Notes: a model not told the origin generated them from the letters alone. DNA of 49,868 nucleotides from Agathobacter sp. (GCA_017481285.1 JAFUPI010000014.1:1-49868); one strand, 5' to 3'; positions 24,341 to 34,917 are shown, counted from the first letter of the stretch. Program-made: numbers and translations.

Positions 24341-25357
24341 TCATTGAAAAACTTCTTTAATCAGCTTCAAGTTATTTCTCATACCCTCAATATAACTATC
24401 TGCTTCATATTCCCCACGATTCAGTGGATTCAGGTAAATAACTTCCACATCCACTTCCTTCTGTACCATTTCACACATATCTGTGCCGTAAAGCTCTTCC
24501 GCAAAAATATACTTCACGCCATGATGTTCAATGACTTCTAACACTTCTGCCACTTCGCCTGCACTGACCTGACGCTCCTCGTCTAAATCCATGCAAAAGG
24601 CTGTTTCTAATCCTAAATCTTCTGCCACATAATCATAGGCACAGTGGAATAAAATGACCTCTTCGCCTTTCGTTAAGGTTAAGAGCTTCTCCTGTTCTAC
24701 TTGAAGTGCCTCTAATTTTCTGTCGTAATCTCCTGCATTTGCAAGAAAACTTTCACGCATTTGCGGAGCTGCTTTTGCAAGTCCACTTGCGATAGTTTCT
24801 ACCTGTTTGCGGTACAATTCAACACTCATCCATGCATGAGCATTGACGTCGTGATTGTGGACATCTTCGTCATGAGCATCTTCATTCTCATGGTCGTGTT
24901 CTTCTGTTCCATGGATATCTTCATGGTCTTCTTCACTGTGAGAATCCTCATGCACATGTCCATGTGCATCTTCCTCACACAAGAGTTCAATCCCCTCACA
25001 AGCCTCGATTACCACCAAATCCGGATACTGCTCTGCAATCTCTTCCATGAAAGATTCAATGCCACCACCATTGATGACAAACACATCTGCCGTGGATAAA
25101 ACTTTCATATCCGCCGGTGTCAGTTGAAAATCATGAAGACACCCCGTTTGTGGCTCACTTAAATTTTTTAAAGTTACGCCTTCTGTATCACCAATGACAT
25201 TCATCGTAGCAATGTACATGGGATAAAAAGAAGTTACTACTACAAAATCCTCGTCCTCTGCCGGCTGATTGTGGCTGACATAAATATTGGTAAATCCAAA
25301 ACTTACAACCAAAATACTAAGCAGCATCACGAGTACAAATACATACTTATTCTTCAT
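24341..25357 (-). CDS. Zinc ABC importer, His-rich solute-binding protein (ZnuA/AdcA-like)
   Basis: Extracytoplasmic metal-binding protein of 338 residues. An N-terminal hydrophobic segment (5-25) lacks a clear lipobox Cys, so it may be an uncleaved anchor. Family motifs: VVTSFYPMYIATMNV, ligand His in CLHDFQLTPADM, ligand His in NAHAWMS, and HCAYDYVAEDLGL. Between the first two (about 135-180) is a long His/Asp/Glu loop typical of zinc binders, rather than manganese binders. Its start is six bases from the engB stop. The ribosome site is weak. Confidence 0.92.
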   Translation of the reverse strand: MKNKYVFVLVMLLSILVVSFGFTNIYVSHNQPAEDEDFVVVTSFYPMYIATMNVIGDTEGVTLKNLSEPQTGCLHDFQLTPADMKVLSTADVFVINGGGIESFMEEIAEQYPDLVVIEACEGIELLCEEDAHGHVHEDSHSEEDHEDIHGTEEHDHENEDAHDEDVHNHDVNAHAWMSVELYRKQVETIASGLAKAAPQMRESFLANAGDYDRKLEALQVEQEKLLTLTKGEEVILFHCAYDYVAEDLGLETAFCMDLDEERQVSAGEVAEVLEVIEHHGVKYIFAEELYGTDMCEMVQKEVDVEVIYLNPLNRGEYEADSYIEGMRNNLKLIKEVFQ

Positions 25358-25363
25358 ATTACT

Positions 25364-26185
25364 TTATTTCTTCTTTGATTTCTTACCTACTTTGGAAGCT
25401 GTCTTCGCAGCCTTCTTTTCCTGCAATTTCTTGGTCTTCTTCGCAGTCTCTTTTCCAGTTGCTTTCCAACGTGGTTTGCGTTGTTTTTCTGGTTCCAAAC
25501 TTGCAGCACTAGCCTGGCTTGCAGTCAAAGTTTCATTTGCAGTCGGACTTGCTTCCATTACTGTTTCTGCATCATTTACTGCATCTTCTTCCGAATCTTC
25601 TGGCAATACCAAGGAATCAATGAGCTCCCAAATTTCTTCTCTTCCCTGCTTGGTTTCTGCAGAAAATGGAATCATAATGGTATCCGGTTCCACGTTCAAA
25701 GTATCTGCAATCATCTTCATGTGCTTTGGCACTGCACCACGGCTAATCTTGTCCAACTTCGTAGCAATGATGATTGGTGCAAAGCCCTGCTCTACCATCC
25801 ATTCATACATGAGACAGTCGTTGTCCGATGGCTGATGACGAATATCGATAAGCAGGAATACTGCTTTTAATTTGGTAGAGGTATGGAGGTATTTTTCAAT
25901 CATCTTACCCCATTTTGCCTTGATTTCTACGTTTGCATTTGCATAACCGTAGCCAGGAAGGTCTACCAAATACATGGCATCATTTATATTATAAAAGTTG
26001 ATGGTCTGTGTTTTACCCGGCTGAGAGGAAGTACGCGCCAATGCCTTACGATTCATAAGTGCATTGATGAGTGAGGATTTTCCTACATTGGATTTTCCTG
26101 CAAAAGCGACTTCATAATGTGGATTATCTGGAAAAGTACTTGTAATACCACATACAGTTTCCAGGTTTACATTCTTAATTACCAT
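25364..26185 (-). CDS. engB: Ribosome-assembly GTPase EngB/YsxC with Lys-rich tail
   Basis: Essential-type GTPase (273 residues) for 50S subunit assembly. G1 is GKSNVGKSS, G3 DLPGYG, G4 ATKLDK, G5 SAETKQG. The core ends near residue 200, as usual for the family, and is followed by about 70 extra residues: first acidic and Ala/Thr-rich, then very basic (KKTKKLQEKKAAK, KVGKKSKKK). That tail is unusual and could help bind rRNA. AGGAG precedes the start. It follows lon, as in many Firmicutes. Confidence 0.95.
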   Translation of the reverse strand: MVIKNVNLETVCGITSTFPDNPHYEVAFAGKSNVGKSSLINALMNRKALARTSSQPGKTQTINFYNINDAMYLVDLPGYGYANANVEIKAKWGKMIEKYLHTSTKLKAVFLLIDIRHQPSDNDCLMYEWMVEQGFAPIIIATKLDKISRGAVPKHMKMIADTLNVEPDTIMIPFSAETKQGREEIWELIDSLVLPEDSEEDAVNDAETVMEASPTANETLTASQASAASLEPEKQRKPRWKATGKETAKKTKKLQEKKAAKTASKVGKKSKKK

Positions 26186-26217
26186 GTCAAACTCCTTTTT
26201 TCTAAATCATAATCCTC

Positions 26218-26254
26218 GAAAAACCAAGACCCACTTTCGCAAGTCTTGGTTTTA
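26218..26254 (-). terminator. Terminator after lon
   Basis: AAACCAAGAC (26221-26230) pairs with GTCTTGGTTT (26243-26252), and on the minus strand the stem is followed by TTTTTCG. It separates lon from engB by 35 bases, leaving little space for an engB promoter, so some readthrough is likely. Confidence 0.8.
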
Positions 26255-26267
26255 TCGTCAGATACAT

Positions 26268-28571
26268 TTATTTCACCAGTGCAATCTCCAGCACCTGGTC
26301 TAATTTTTCTACCAGCACAATCTCAAGACCTTTTTTGATTTCTTCGGAAATCTCATGTAAATCCTTTTCATTTTTGGCTGGTACACAAACGGTTTTCATA
26401 TCTGCATTTTTTGCTGCAAGCAGTTTTTCTTTTAAACCACCGATAGGAAGCACACGACCTCTTAAGGTGATTTCTCCAGTCATAGCGACATCAGCTTTTA
26501 CTGGCTGTTTGATAACCGCGGACAATACCGCTGTCGCCATCGTAATTCCAGCGGAAGGACCATCCTTTGGCACTGCTCCTTCTGGAATATGTATGTGAAT
26601 ATCATGCTCTGAGAAAAAGTCTTTGTCAATGTGATACTCTGGACTAATCGAACGAATATAACTAATACCTGCCATGGCAGATTCTTTCATCACGTCGCCC
26701 ATCTTACCAGTAAGCTTCACTTCTCCTTTTCCTGGCATAATATTTACTTCGATTTCTAATGTAGTTCCACCTACACTGGTCCATGCAAGTCCTCGAACAA
26801 CACCGATTTCATCGTTTTCGTTCTTTTCTTCCTGGCTGTATTTTTCTTTACCCAAAAACTTCGCCAGATTCGCATCTGTCACACGGATTTTCTCTTTTTT
26901 ATTCTGGTAGATTTCTCTTGCTGTCTTACGACAAATTTCTCCCAGCTTACGTTCCAGACCACGAACACCCGCTTCTTTGGTATAGCTACGAATCATCTTG
27001 ATTAGAGCTTTATCACTGATGGTAAGCTGTTCTGGCTGGATACCGTTTTTCTCTAACTGCTTTGGAATCAAATGTTCCTTCGCAATGTGGAACTTTTCGT
27101 TTTCCATGTAGCTGGAAACTTCAATGATTTCCATTCGATCCAGAAGTGGTTTGGGAATATTTTGCATTTCATTTGCAGTCGCGATAAAAAGCACTTCCGA
27201 TAAATCCACTGGAATTTCTACATAGTGGTCACGAAATTTACTATTCTGCTCAGAGTCTAATACTTCCAAAAGTGCTGCGGAAGTATCTCCCTTGTAATCG
27301 CTACTTACCTTATCGATTTCATCCAAGAGCATCAACGGATTTTTCACCCCTGCAGAACGAAGGCCGTTTACGATACGTCCTGGCATCGCTCCCACATAGG
27401 TGCGTCTGTGCCCACGAATCTCTGCTTCATCACGCACGCCGCCGAGACAGATACGTACATATTCTTTGTTCAACGCTCTGGCTACAGAGCGGGCAATGCT
27501 TGTCTTACCTGTTCCTGGAGGACCGACCAAACAAATGATAGGGCTTTCTCCCTTGCTGGTAAGGTTTCGTACCGCCAAAAATTCCAGCATACGTTCTTTC
27601 ACTTTTTCCAAACCATAATGGTCTGCATCCAGCACTTCCTGCGCATGGTCTAGGTCATTATTATCCTCTGACATCTTATCCCATGGCATCTCTAAAAGCG
27701 TTTCGATATAGCCACGGCTTACATTGCTTTCGGATGAGTTGGAATGGATATTCTTGAAACGAAGAATCTCTTTTTTGATGCGTTCTTTCACTTCTTCCGA
27801 AGCCTCTAATTTTTCCAAGGCTTCCAAATAACCATCCGCATCAGACTGGGTATTTACTTCTCCCAGTTCTTCACGAATTACATTCATCTGTTCGCGAAGA
27901 ATATAATCCTTTTGATTTTTATCCACTCGCTGTTTTACTTTGTCCTGAAAATCCTTCTGGATTGCCATGACGTCCATCTCACGGAACATCAGTGCCAAAA
28001 GCACTTCATATCTCTCTCCGAGACTATTTGCTTCCAAGATATGCTGCTTGTCTGCATACCCCACAGGAAGCGTATTGGAAACGTAGTTAATCAGTTTCGT
28101 CAAATCCGTAAAGGAATGTGTATGCTTCACTGCATCTGGTGCAATCTTGCCATGCAATTTCGCATATCTTGCAAAATTATCACGGATACTCTTACTCATA
28201 GCACTTAAAGCGGTCTCTGGTAGATTCTCTACGACATCTTCCAGTTCCTCAATTTCTGCCAAGAGAAATTCATCGCATTCCCCAAAAGCAGTCAGTTTTC
28301 CGCGAGACTGGCCTTCTGCCAAAACACGCACAATATTATTTTGTAATTTAATAACCTGCTTGATTTCCGCAACAATCCCCACTTCAAACAAATCAGCAAT
28401 CTTTGGGTTGTCTACCTCAGCATCACGCTGTGTCACCAAAAAGATATGCTGATTGTCATTCATTGCAGCTTCCACTGCCTTTATGGATTTGTCACGGCTA
28501 ATATCAAAATGGGCAATCATACCCGGTAATATCGTCATGCCTCGTAAGGCAATCGCCGGTATTCTTGTCAT
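26268..28571 (-). CDS. lon: ATP-dependent protease Lon
   Basis: Cytoplasmic AAA+ serine protease of 767 residues, normal length. The ATG at 28571 has AAGGAG eight bases upstream; an in-frame GTG three codons earlier overlaps the clpX end. N-terminal substrate-binding domain ([18 protein letters not shown]), Walker [10 protein letters not shown], Walker [10 protein letters not shown], catalytic Ser in [12 protein letters not shown] and Lys in [13 protein letters not shown]. It degrades damaged proteins. It follows clpX after five bases in the quality-control operon. Confidence 0.97.
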   Translation of the reverse strand: MTRIPAIALRGMTILPGMIAHFDISRDKSIKAVEAAMNDNQHIFLVTQRDAEVDNPKIADLFEVGIVAEIKQVIKLQNNIVRVLAEGQSRGKLTAFGECDEFLLAEIEELEDVVENLPETALSAMSKSIRDNFARYAKLHGKIAPDAVKHTHSFTDLTKLINYVSNTLPVGYADKQHILEANSLGERYEVLLALMFREMDVMAIQKDFQDKVKQRVDKNQKDYILREQMNVIREELGEVNTQSDADGYLEALEKLEASEEVKERIKKEILRFKNIHSNSSESNVSRGYIETLLEMPWDKMSEDNNDLDHAQEVLDADHYGLEKVKERMLEFLAVRNLTSKGESPIICLVGPPGTGKTSIARSVARALNKEYVRICLGGVRDEAEIRGHRRTYVGAMPGRIVNGLRSAGVKNPLMLLDEIDKVSSDYKGDTSAALLEVLDSEQNSKFRDHYVEIPVDLSEVLFIATANEMQNIPKPLLDRMEIIEVSSYMENEKFHIAKEHLIPKQLEKNGIQPEQLTISDKALIKMIRSYTKEAGVRGLERKLGEICRKTAREIYQNKKEKIRVTDANLAKFLGKEKYSQEEKNENDEIGVVRGLAWTSVGGTTLEIEVNIMPGKGEVKLTGKMGDVMKESAMAGISYIRSISPEYHIDKDFFSEHDIHIHIPEGAVPKDGPSAGITMATAVLSAVIKQPVKADVAMTGEITLRGRVLPIGGLKEKLLAAKNADMKTVCVPAKNEKDLHEISEEIKKGLEIVLVEKLDQVLEIALVK

Positions 28572-28576
28572 CGATT

Positions 28577-29821
28577 TCACTCCTTAAGCTCTAGTGCCTT
28601 CAAGTTGTCTTCTACCATATCTTTGGTAATCATACAGTCGGAAATGCTGTCATCCGATGGAATACTATACATCAAATCTAACATTACATTTTCCATGATT
28701 GCACGAAGACCTCTTGCTCCTGTCTTGCGTTCTAATGCTTTATCCGCAATCGCACCGATGGCTTCCTCATCAAAAGTAAGGTCTACACCATCTAATTCAA
28801 ATAACTTGGTATACTGTTTTACCAAGGAATTCTTTGGTTCCTGTAAAATACGAATCAATGCATCTCTATCCAGGTTGTCTAAAGAAACTGTGATAGGTAC
28901 ACGTCCGATAAATTCTGGAATCAAACCAAATTTCACGAAATCCTGTGGAAGTGCATGTCTGAATGCTTCTCCAACATTGATATCGTGTTTGCTATGAACC
29001 TCTGCATTGAAACCAATCGATGCAGTATCCATTCTCTTTTCGATAATCTTTTCCAAACCATCGAAAGCACCACCACAAATAAAAAGGATGTTGGTGGTAT
29101 CAATTGGAATCAATTCCTGCTGTGGGTGTTTTCTTCCGCCCTGTGGAGGAACAGAAGCAACCGTACCTTCCAAGATTTTAAGAAGTGCCTGCTGCACGCC
29201 TTCACCAGAAACATCTCTTGTGATAGAAACGTTTTCTGACTTCTTAGTAATCTTATCGATTTCATCGATGTAAACGATACCGTGTTCTGCACGTTCCACA
29301 TCATAATCTGCAGCCTGAATTAATTTCAGCAAAATATTTTCTACGTCTTCGCCTACATAACCTGCTTCGGTAAGTGTCGTTGCATCTGCAATTGCGAATG
29401 GAACGTTGATTACTCTTGCAAGTGTCTGTGCCAAAAGTGTTTTACCAGAACCGGTTGGTCCTAACATAAGCACATTGCTCTTCTGCAACTCTACACCTAA
29501 ATCCGCACCTGCAAGCACACGTTTATAGTGATTGTAAACAGCCACAGACAATACTTTTTTCGCCTGGTCCTGACCGATTACATAATCATCCAAAAATGCC
29601 TTCAATTCTTCTGGTTTCAAAAGATTGATTTCTTCTTTTGCACTAGATTTTTCACTTACTTCGCCAAACTCTTCTTCATCTACGATTTCCGCACAAATAT
29701 CTACACACTGATAACAGATATACGCACTATTATTTGGCCCAACAATCAATTTTCCGCCAGCCTGCTCCTGTGTTTTTCCACAGAACGAACAGCGAATCAC
29801 ATCATTTTTCTTTCCTGCCAT
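28577..29821 (-). CDS. clpX: Clp protease ATPase subunit ClpX
   Basis: AAA+ unfoldase (414 residues) that feeds ClpP. The N-terminal zinc-binding domain has CSFCGKTQ and CYQCVDIC. Walker A is [12 protein letters not shown], Walker [12 protein letters not shown], the sensor and arginine finger are in the GRVPITVSL to [11 protein letters not shown] region, and the ClpP-binding loop is IGF (ASIGFNAEV). It is 23 bases after clpP in the same transcript. Confidence 0.97.
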   Translation of the reverse strand: MAGKKNDVIRCSFCGKTQEQAGGKLIVGPNNSAYICYQCVDICAEIVDEEEFGEVSEKSSAKEEINLLKPEELKAFLDDYVIGQDQAKKVLSVAVYNHYKRVLAGADLGVELQKSNVLMLGPTGSGKTLLAQTLARVINVPFAIADATTLTEAGYVGEDVENILLKLIQAADYDVERAEHGIVYIDEIDKITKKSENVSITRDVSGEGVQQALLKILEGTVASVPPQGGRKHPQQELIPIDTTNILFICGGAFDGLEKIIEKRMDTASIGFNAEVHSKHDINVGEAFRHALPQDFVKFGLIPEFIGRVPITVSLDNLDRDALIRILQEPKNSLVKQYTKLFELDGVDLTFDEEAIGAIADKALERKTGARGLRAIMENVMLDLMYSIPSDDSISDCMITKDMVEDNLKALELKE

Positions 29822-29844
29822 TTTGGTTCTCCTAGATTCTAAAA

Positions 29845-30426
29845 TTAGCGACTGGTAATTACACCATCAATGAGACCATATGCTAACGCTTCTTCTGCAC
29901 TCATGTAATAGTCTCTTTCTGTATCTGCTGCAACCTGCTCATAGGTCTTTCCTGTGTTTGCAGCTAAGATTTCATTTAATTTCTTTTTGGTCTTCAAGAT
30001 ATTTTCAGCCGTAATCTGAATATCTGTTGCCTGACCTTTTGCACCGCCAGATGGCTGATGAATCATAACTTCTGCATTAGGAAGAGCAAATCTCTTACCT
30101 TTTGTACCACCTGCTAAAAGGAATGCACCCATGCTTGCCGCAAGTCCGATACAAATGGTAGATACATCACATTTAATGTACTGCATAGTATCGTAAATAG
30201 CCATACCAGCTGTAACCATTCCACCTGGAGAATTGATATATAACTGGATATCTTTTCCTGGATCTTCTGATTCCAGGAACAAAAGCTGAGCAACTACAAG
30301 ACTAGCTGTAGTTTCGTTTACTTCTTCTCCAAGGAAGATAATTCTATCTTTTAGTAAGCGGGAGTAAATATCGTAATTTCTTTCTCCTCTGCTGGTTTGT
30401 TCAACGACATAAGGTACTAAACTCAT
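29845..30426 (-). CDS. clpP: Clp protease proteolytic subunit ClpP
   Basis: Serine protease (193 residues) that forms the two-ring Clp chamber. The catalytic Ser is in [11 protein letters not shown], His in [10 protein letters not shown] and Asp in [10 protein letters not shown]. The N-terminus ([24 protein letters not shown]) is typical of processed ClpP. AAGGAGG precedes the start. It lies between tig and clpX. Confidence 0.97.
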   Translation of the reverse strand: MSLVPYVVEQTSRGERNYDIYSRLLKDRIIFLGEEVNETTASLVVAQLLFLESEDPGKDIQLYINSPGGMVTAGMAIYDTMQYIKCDVSTICIGLAASMGAFLLAGGTKGKRFALPNAEVMIHQPSGGAKGQATDIQITAENILKTKKKLNEILAANTGKTYEQVAADTERDYYMSAEEALAYGLIDGVITSR

Positions 30427-30455
30427 GTAAAATGCCTCCTTAATAAAAGTTGTTA

Positions 30456-30488
30456 AAGGGTTGTCGCCATTTCAGCAACAACCCTCTT
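30456..30488 (-). terminator. Hairpin between tig and clpP
   Basis: On the minus strand AGGGTTGTTGC pairs with a matching GCGACAACCCT, followed by TTTAACAACTTTT. The tail is imperfect, so this is likely a leaky terminator or processing site that lowers clpP relative to tig. Confidence 0.6.
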
Positions 30489-30493
30489 TTGAT

Positions 30494-31828
30494 TTATTCT
30501 TCTGTTGCTACTTCTTCAGCGTCTTCTTTCTTTGCTTTCTTAGCAGCTTTTTCTTTTACGTTTTCCATGATGTATTCAACAGCTTTTGTGATAGCAATCT
30601 GGTTCTTCATAGAAGCTTTTTCGTTTTCGCCCATATAACCTTTTAACTGAGCTGCATCCATGCCGTACATACCAGCCATCTTTTCGATTTCTGCATCTAC
30701 GTCAGCATCTGTAGCTTCAATACCTTCTGCTTTTACAATTGCTTCAAGTACAAGGCTTGTTTTGATACGTGTTTCAGCTTCTGGACGAACCTGATCCATT
30801 AAGCCTTCGATTGTCTGTCCTGAGAACTGCATGTACTGTTCCATTGTAAGACCACTCTGAGCGATTCTCTGTGCGAATTCATTTACCATATCTTCACACT
30901 GTGTCTGAATCATAGCTTCTGGAATTTCCATTTCAGATGCTTCTACGATAGCTGCGATGGCTTCGTCTTCCTGTTCACGTTTTGCTTCTTCGGCTTTTTT
31001 AGCTTCAAGCTGTTTCTTCAAGTCTTCCTTGTATTCAGCTAATGTTTCGAATTCAGATACATCTGAAGCGAATTCATCATCTAATTTTGGAAGTTCTTTT
31101 GTTGTTACATCGTTAATCTTAACTTTGAAGAGTGCTGGTTTTCCAGCGAGGTCAGCTGCATGATACTGTTCTGGAAATGTAACGTTTACGTCTACTTCAT
31201 CACCAGCTTTGTGTCCTACTAACTGCTCTTCAAATGTATCGATGAATGAATGAGAACCGATTTCTAATGGATGGTTTTCAGCTTTGCCACCATCGAATGG
31301 TACGCCATCTACAGAACCTTCGTAATCGATTACTGCTGTATCGCCTTCTTTGATTGCTCTCTTAACAGATACTGTTCTAGCGTTTTTATTTCTTTCAGCT
31401 TCTAAAGCTTCTTTTACTTCTGCTGCTGAAACTTTAACGTTTGCTTTTGTTACGTTTACACCTTTGTATTTGCCAAGTTTTACTTCTGGCTTAACAGCAA
31501 CTTCTGCTGTGTAAATGAAAGCTTTACCTTTTTCAATCTGTACTACGTCTACAGTTGGACGAGATACAACATCAACACCGCTTTCTTCTACTGCTGCTGC
31601 GTAACTGTTCTGCATTAAGTTGTTTGCTGCTTCTTCGTAGAAGATTTCTGGTCCGTACATTTTTTCGATCATCGCACGTGGCACTTTACCTTTACGGAAA
31701 CCAGGAACACTGATTTTATTTCTTTCTTTTAAATAAGCTGCGTTTAAAGCTTTTTCAACTTCTTCTGCTGGAACTTCGATTGTAAGTTTCACAACATTCT
31801 TTTCTAAATTTTCAACCTGTACACTCAT
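30494..31828 (-). CDS. tig: Trigger factor
   Basis: Ribosome-bound chaperone and prolyl isomerase of 444 residues. The ribosome-binding signature is in VPGFRKGKVPRAMI. The FKBP-type domain is about 160-245 (DTAVIDYEGSVDGVPFDGG in part, HSFIDTFEEQLVGH), and a long helical C-terminal chaperone domain ends with an Ala/Lys/Glu-rich tail. AGGAGG is 12 bases before the ATG. It begins the tig-clpP-clpX-lon block. Confidence 0.97.
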   Translation of the reverse strand: MSVQVENLEKNVVKLTIEVPAEEVEKALNAAYLKERNKISVPGFRKGKVPRAMIEKMYGPEIFYEEAANNLMQNSYAAAVEESGVDVVSRPTVDVVQIEKGKAFIYTAEVAVKPEVKLGKYKGVNVTKANVKVSAAEVKEALEAERNKNARTVSVKRAIKEGDTAVIDYEGSVDGVPFDGGKAENHPLEIGSHSFIDTFEEQLVGHKAGDEVDVNVTFPEQYHAADLAGKPALFKVKINDVTTKELPKLDDEFASDVSEFETLAEYKEDLKKQLEAKKAEEAKREQEDEAIAAIVEASEMEIPEAMIQTQCEDMVNEFAQRIAQSGLTMEQYMQFSGQTIEGLMDQVRPEAETRIKTSLVLEAIVKAEGIEATDADVDAEIEKMAGMYGMDAAQLKGYMGENEKASMKNQIAITKAVEYIMENVKEKAAKKAKKEDAEEVATEE

Positions 31829-31881
31829 TACTAACTATTTCCTCCTTCATATATATGAAATACAAGTAAATTCTTTTTGAA

Positions 31882-31936
31882 CGATGGTTTTTACAAATAG
31901 GCATACTTCGACCATCGCAATCATTTAGAGATTATA
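31882..31936 (-). promoter_or_regulatory. tig promoter -10 region and leader hairpin
   Basis: On the minus strand TGTGCTATAAT is an extended -10 element (TATAAT 31936-31931) without a good -35. The leader then holds CGATGGT (31888-31882) paired with ACCATCG (31917-31911 region) over a 22-base loop. No U-run follows, so the hairpin may affect stability rather than termination. Confidence 0.5.
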
Positions 31937-32001
31937 GCACAGGATTACCCAAAATACTAGTGTTTTTTCTAAAACATCGTTGTTTTTCTTGCCTTTTTCA
32001 C

Positions 32002-32472
32002 TTATAGGATAACTTCCATCCCAACTTTTTGTGGCACAAGTCCACACTTCTCATAAAACTTCATCGCACTCTCGTTACAAGACCACACATTCAGTGTCAC
32101 ATTGTAGCATTCGCTCTCCTTGGCAAAGGAAAGCACATATTCATATAACTGCTTTCCAATATGCATGCCACGCCTTTCTTCAACCACGCATAAATCATCT
32201 ATGTATAAGGTCTTAATATCGGTCAAAATATTATTATCGACATGCTGGATGAATTTACAAAATACATAGCCTAGTACTTCATTGTTTTCATCTACGCCCA
32301 CGAAAATTGGTGTAGAATCATCCTTTATGATTTCTACCAGTTCCTCGTCGGTATACTTCTTTGCATTTGGTTTGAACAAATCTGGTCTGCCATTGTGATG
32401 CACCATAAGTACCTGCATGAGCAATTTATTTAAGCCCTCCATATCTGTTGTCTTCGCTCTTCGAATTATCAT
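32002..32472 (-). CDS. GNAT-family N-acetyltransferase
   Basis: Single-domain acetyl-CoA-dependent acetyltransferase of 156 residues. Motif A is IDDLCVVEERRGMHIGKQLYEYV, seen in part as RRGMHIGKQL; motif B is NVTLNVWSCNESAMKFYEKCGL in part. The acceptor is unknown; the closest general resemblance is to small-molecule acetyltransferases. GAGGAAAATCAA precedes the start. It follows a NUDIX gene after 12 bases. Confidence 0.85.
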   Translation of the reverse strand: MIIRRAKTTDMEGLNKLLMQVLMVHHNGRPDLFKPNAKKYTDEELVEIIKDDSTPIFVGVDENNEVLGYVFCKFIQHVDNNILTDIKTLYIDDLCVVEERRGMHIGKQLYEYVLSFAKESECYNVTLNVWSCNESAMKFYEKCGLVPQKVGMEVIL

Positions 32473-32484
32473 TTGATTTTCCTC

Positions 32485-32985
32485 TTATTTCATGTAATTT
32501 TCTTTATACCACTTCAAAAATTCCACATCACGGAACTGCCATTTTTCTGTCATCAATCGCTCATTCGTTTCGATAATCGTATCAATATCTGCCCACGCAA
32601 GATGGAAACCTCTTTCCTTTTCACTTTCGGTCATGGCAGTCTCTAAAACTTCATCCTCCACCTCACAACTATAGTGCAGAGAATGTGCTATGTATTTTGT
32701 ATTTTCATCAAAAATATCCCGGCGCACTTCAAGTATCTCACCTAATTCTTGGATGGATTCTGGAATGATGACCAAGCCTGTTTCTTCTAATACCTCTCGT
32801 GCCAAAGCCTGTACAATCGTTTCCCCTGCATCCATCCCACCGCCAGGAATTTTGTATTCGCCAGTCTTACTTTGCTGCATGGCAAACAAACCGTTTCTTT
32901 GTATCAATGCACGTACTCCAAAACGCTCAAAAACTGGCATATCATCGGTATAATTCTTTTCATCTAGAACAAGTATGGTACGCAT
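32485..32985 (-). CDS. NUDIX hydrolase
   Basis: Mg-dependent pyrophosphohydrolase of 166 residues. The Nudix box is complete: GGGMDAGET, then REVLEETGLVI. The region before it (LIQRNGLFAMQQSKTGEYKIPGG in part) binds the base. The substrate cannot be identified; nucleotide clean-up is typical. GGAGGAATCTT precedes the start. Confidence 0.88.
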   Translation of the reverse strand: MRTILVLDEKNYTDDMPVFERFGVRALIQRNGLFAMQQSKTGEYKIPGGGMDAGETIVQALAREVLEETGLVIIPESIQELGEILEVRRDIFDENTKYIAHSLHYSCEVEDEVLETAMTESEKERGFHLAWADIDTIIETNERLMTEKWQFRDVEFLKWYKENYMK

Positions 32986-33002
32986 AAGATTCCTCCGATT
33001 AT

Positions 33003-33788
33003 TTATACACTCTTATATTCATATAAACGATACATTTTCTTCGCTATATTTCCACTATATAATTTTTTGAAGATAGCCTTTTCTATTCCTTGTAGTTCAT
33101 TTACAAGTTTTTCTGGTGTCATTTCGTGCTCATTCACAAAAGACAAACGATTACTCTCTAAATCTTTTGGATTGTCGATACCATATACCTGTGTCACACC
33201 AACATCATTAATTGGATTTTTGTACTTGGATGCATTGGCTGCAAACATGGTATAACAGTCCATTAAGATATTTACACTTTCAAAATGTGCTGTGATTTCT
33301 TCTAGAAGCGACTTTAATTCTTCGTTTTCGAAATACATACTAACGCCTTCCATCACAATAATCGCATGTTTTGCTTTTGGAATCGCCGATAACCAATTCT
33401 CTTCACGCACATCAGCCTCCACCATGTGATATGTATCGCTTTGTGTATAGTATCTCTTACGCTCGCAAATCACATTTGGAAAATCAATATCGTACCAAAG
33501 ATGTCCCTTCGTTCCGACACGTTCCACACGGCTATCCATACCACAGCCAATGTGAAGCACAGCTGCACTATTATCTTTTTCCATCTGCCTATGCAGCCAC
33601 TTATCAAACACCGCAGAACGCATTCCCATGTAGTAAGCCAACCATTTAGACTTTGATTTTCCCTTCAATTCGAAGCCTTCGGCATCCCAAATCGCTTCGG
33701 CTTTTTTATCATTTAAAATAATGCCCTTACGGCTTACATAAGCTTTCCCATATAACGGAATATAGAGTGTTTTATTGACATTATTCAT
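33003..33788 (-). CDS. LCM-type SAM-dependent methyltransferase
   Basis: Class I methyltransferase of 261 residues resembling leucine-carboxyl-methyltransferase-like O-methyltransferases. Start at 33788: AAGGAG lies ten bases upstream and the ATG overlaps the phosphoesterase stop by eight bases. The SAM site is AAVLHIGCGMDSRVERV, with acidic WYDIDFPNV and IVMEGVSMYFENEEL downstream. Such proteins modify small natural products or polyketide-like acids in bacteria. Its substrate is unknown. Confidence 0.85.
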   Translation of the reverse strand: MNNVNKTLYIPLYGKAYVSRKGIILNDKKAEAIWDAEGFELKGKSKSKWLAYYMGMRSAVFDKWLHRQMEKDNSAAVLHIGCGMDSRVERVGTKGHLWYDIDFPNVICERKRYYTQSDTYHMVEADVREENWLSAIPKAKHAIIVMEGVSMYFENEELKSLLEEITAHFESVNILMDCYTMFAANASKYKNPINDVGVTQVYGIDNPKDLESNRLSFVNEHEMTPEKLVNELQGIEKAIFKKLYSGNIAKKMYRLYEYKSV

Positions 33789-34329
33789 AAATCGTATACT
33801 CCTTATATACTTCTCCATCTAAGGTCTTCCATTCAAAGCATTCTCCATCAAATGTCATATAACTATGAGGTGAATTTTCCTTTGGAATCGAAACAGAACC
33901 TGGGTTCATGTAAATGTGTGTGTCGTATTCTTCGCAAACCGGCACATGGGTATGACCATGTAAAAGAATGTCACCCGGTTTCACAGGTGGTAAATTGCTA
34001 TTATTATGCACATGCCCATGTGTCACAAAAATCATATGTCCACCTGCTTCCAAAATAGCATAATCTGCCAAGACTGGAAAATTCAACACCATCTGATCCA
34101 CTTCTGCTTCACAATTTCCACGCACGCATAAAATCTCGTTTTTCATTGCATTTAGCATCTCGATGACTTTCTTTGGAGCATAACCTTCTGGCAGGTCATT
34201 TCTAGGACCATGATACAAAATATCACCCAGCAATAACAGCTTGTCTGCCTGTTCTCTCTTATATGCCTCTATTAATTTTTCACAATAATATGCCGACCCA
34301 TGAATGTCGGATGCGATAAGCCATTTCAT
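33781..34329 (-). CDS. YfcE/MJ0936-family metallophosphoesterase
   Basis: Metal-dependent phosphodiesterase of 182 residues. Metal ligands: ASDIHGS, GDILYHG, RGNCE, THGHVH and HGHTHVP, the full calcineurin-like set. Family members (YfcE) cleave phosphodiesters in vitro; the cellular substrate is not settled. AGGAG precedes the start. It overlaps the methyltransferase gene. Confidence 0.9.
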   Translation of the reverse strand: MKWLIASDIHGSAYYCEKLIEAYKREQADKLLLLGDILYHGPRNDLPEGYAPKKVIEMLNAMKNEILCVRGNCEAEVDQMVLNFPVLADYAILEAGGHMIFVTHGHVHNNSNLPPVKPGDILLHGHTHVPVCEEYDTHIYMNPGSVSIPKENSPHSYMTFDGECFEWKTLDGEVYKEYTIYE

Positions 34330-34422
34330 TTTATTTAATCTCCTTATCTATAGTCCAAATAGAAGTAGTAAAATGCATCTATTTGGTTGATATGTAAGTT
34401 TTAATCCTTTCTAGTAACTCTG

Positions 34423-34872
34423 TCATTTCAAAATTACCTTCCACTCATCCTCTTCTATCACATACTGAAATTCTGTCAAATTCTCATCCATCATCACATC
34501 TATCATCTGTTGCAAATCTTCTACTGCATCTAAACTAGGAATATCGTTTTTATCTACCCAGTGCATCTCCCCTTCATCAGATGAAATCACTTCTCCTTCA
34601 AATTCAGTAGCAGAAAATAAGAAAACGATATAACGGCCTTTCTCCATCGGAAACTGTTTTACCCCACATAATTTCGGATTCATAATGTTAAGTCCTGTTT
34701 CCTCTTTCATTTCACGTACAACCGCATCGACAATAGATTCACCTGACTCAATATGTCCACCTGGCATAGCGAATCCTCTCCAGTCATCTTTTACTCGATT
34801 CTGCAAAAGGAATTTATTATCTTTTTCTACTAAACATAACACGGTTAATTCTACTTCTTCGGTACGTTTCAT
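34423..34872 (-). CDS. NUDIX hydrolase, MutT/8-oxo-dGTPase-like
   Basis: A 149-residue pyrophosphohydrolase. It has RVKDDWRGFAMPGGHIE leading into the Nudix box (GGHIESGESIVDA, REMKEETGLNI). The N-terminal VELTVLCLVEKDNKFLLQ is like MutT-type 8-oxo-dGTP diphosphatases that cleanse the nucleotide pool. AGGAGCTATAA precedes the start. It is the gene next to the SOS-box-bearing KilA-N gene and downstream of it, so it may share its damage-inducible transcript; no terminator is seen between them. Confidence 0.87.
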   Translation of the reverse strand: MKRTEEVELTVLCLVEKDNKFLLQNRVKDDWRGFAMPGGHIESGESIVDAVVREMKEETGLNIMNPKLCGVKQFPMEKGRYIVFLFSATEFEGEVISSDEGEMHWVDKNDIPSLDAVEDLQQMIDVMMDENLTEFQYVIEEDEWKVILK

Positions 34873-34917
34873 TTATAGCTCCTCTGAAAACTAATGCGCT
34901 TATACATTTTCCATCCT

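Noticed and set aside
24305-25400. Zur-box regulation of the zinc importer
   Set aside because: Only six bases separate engB and the binding-protein gene, and no TAAATCGTAATNATTACGATTTA-like palindrome was seen near it; a site could lie farther upstream.
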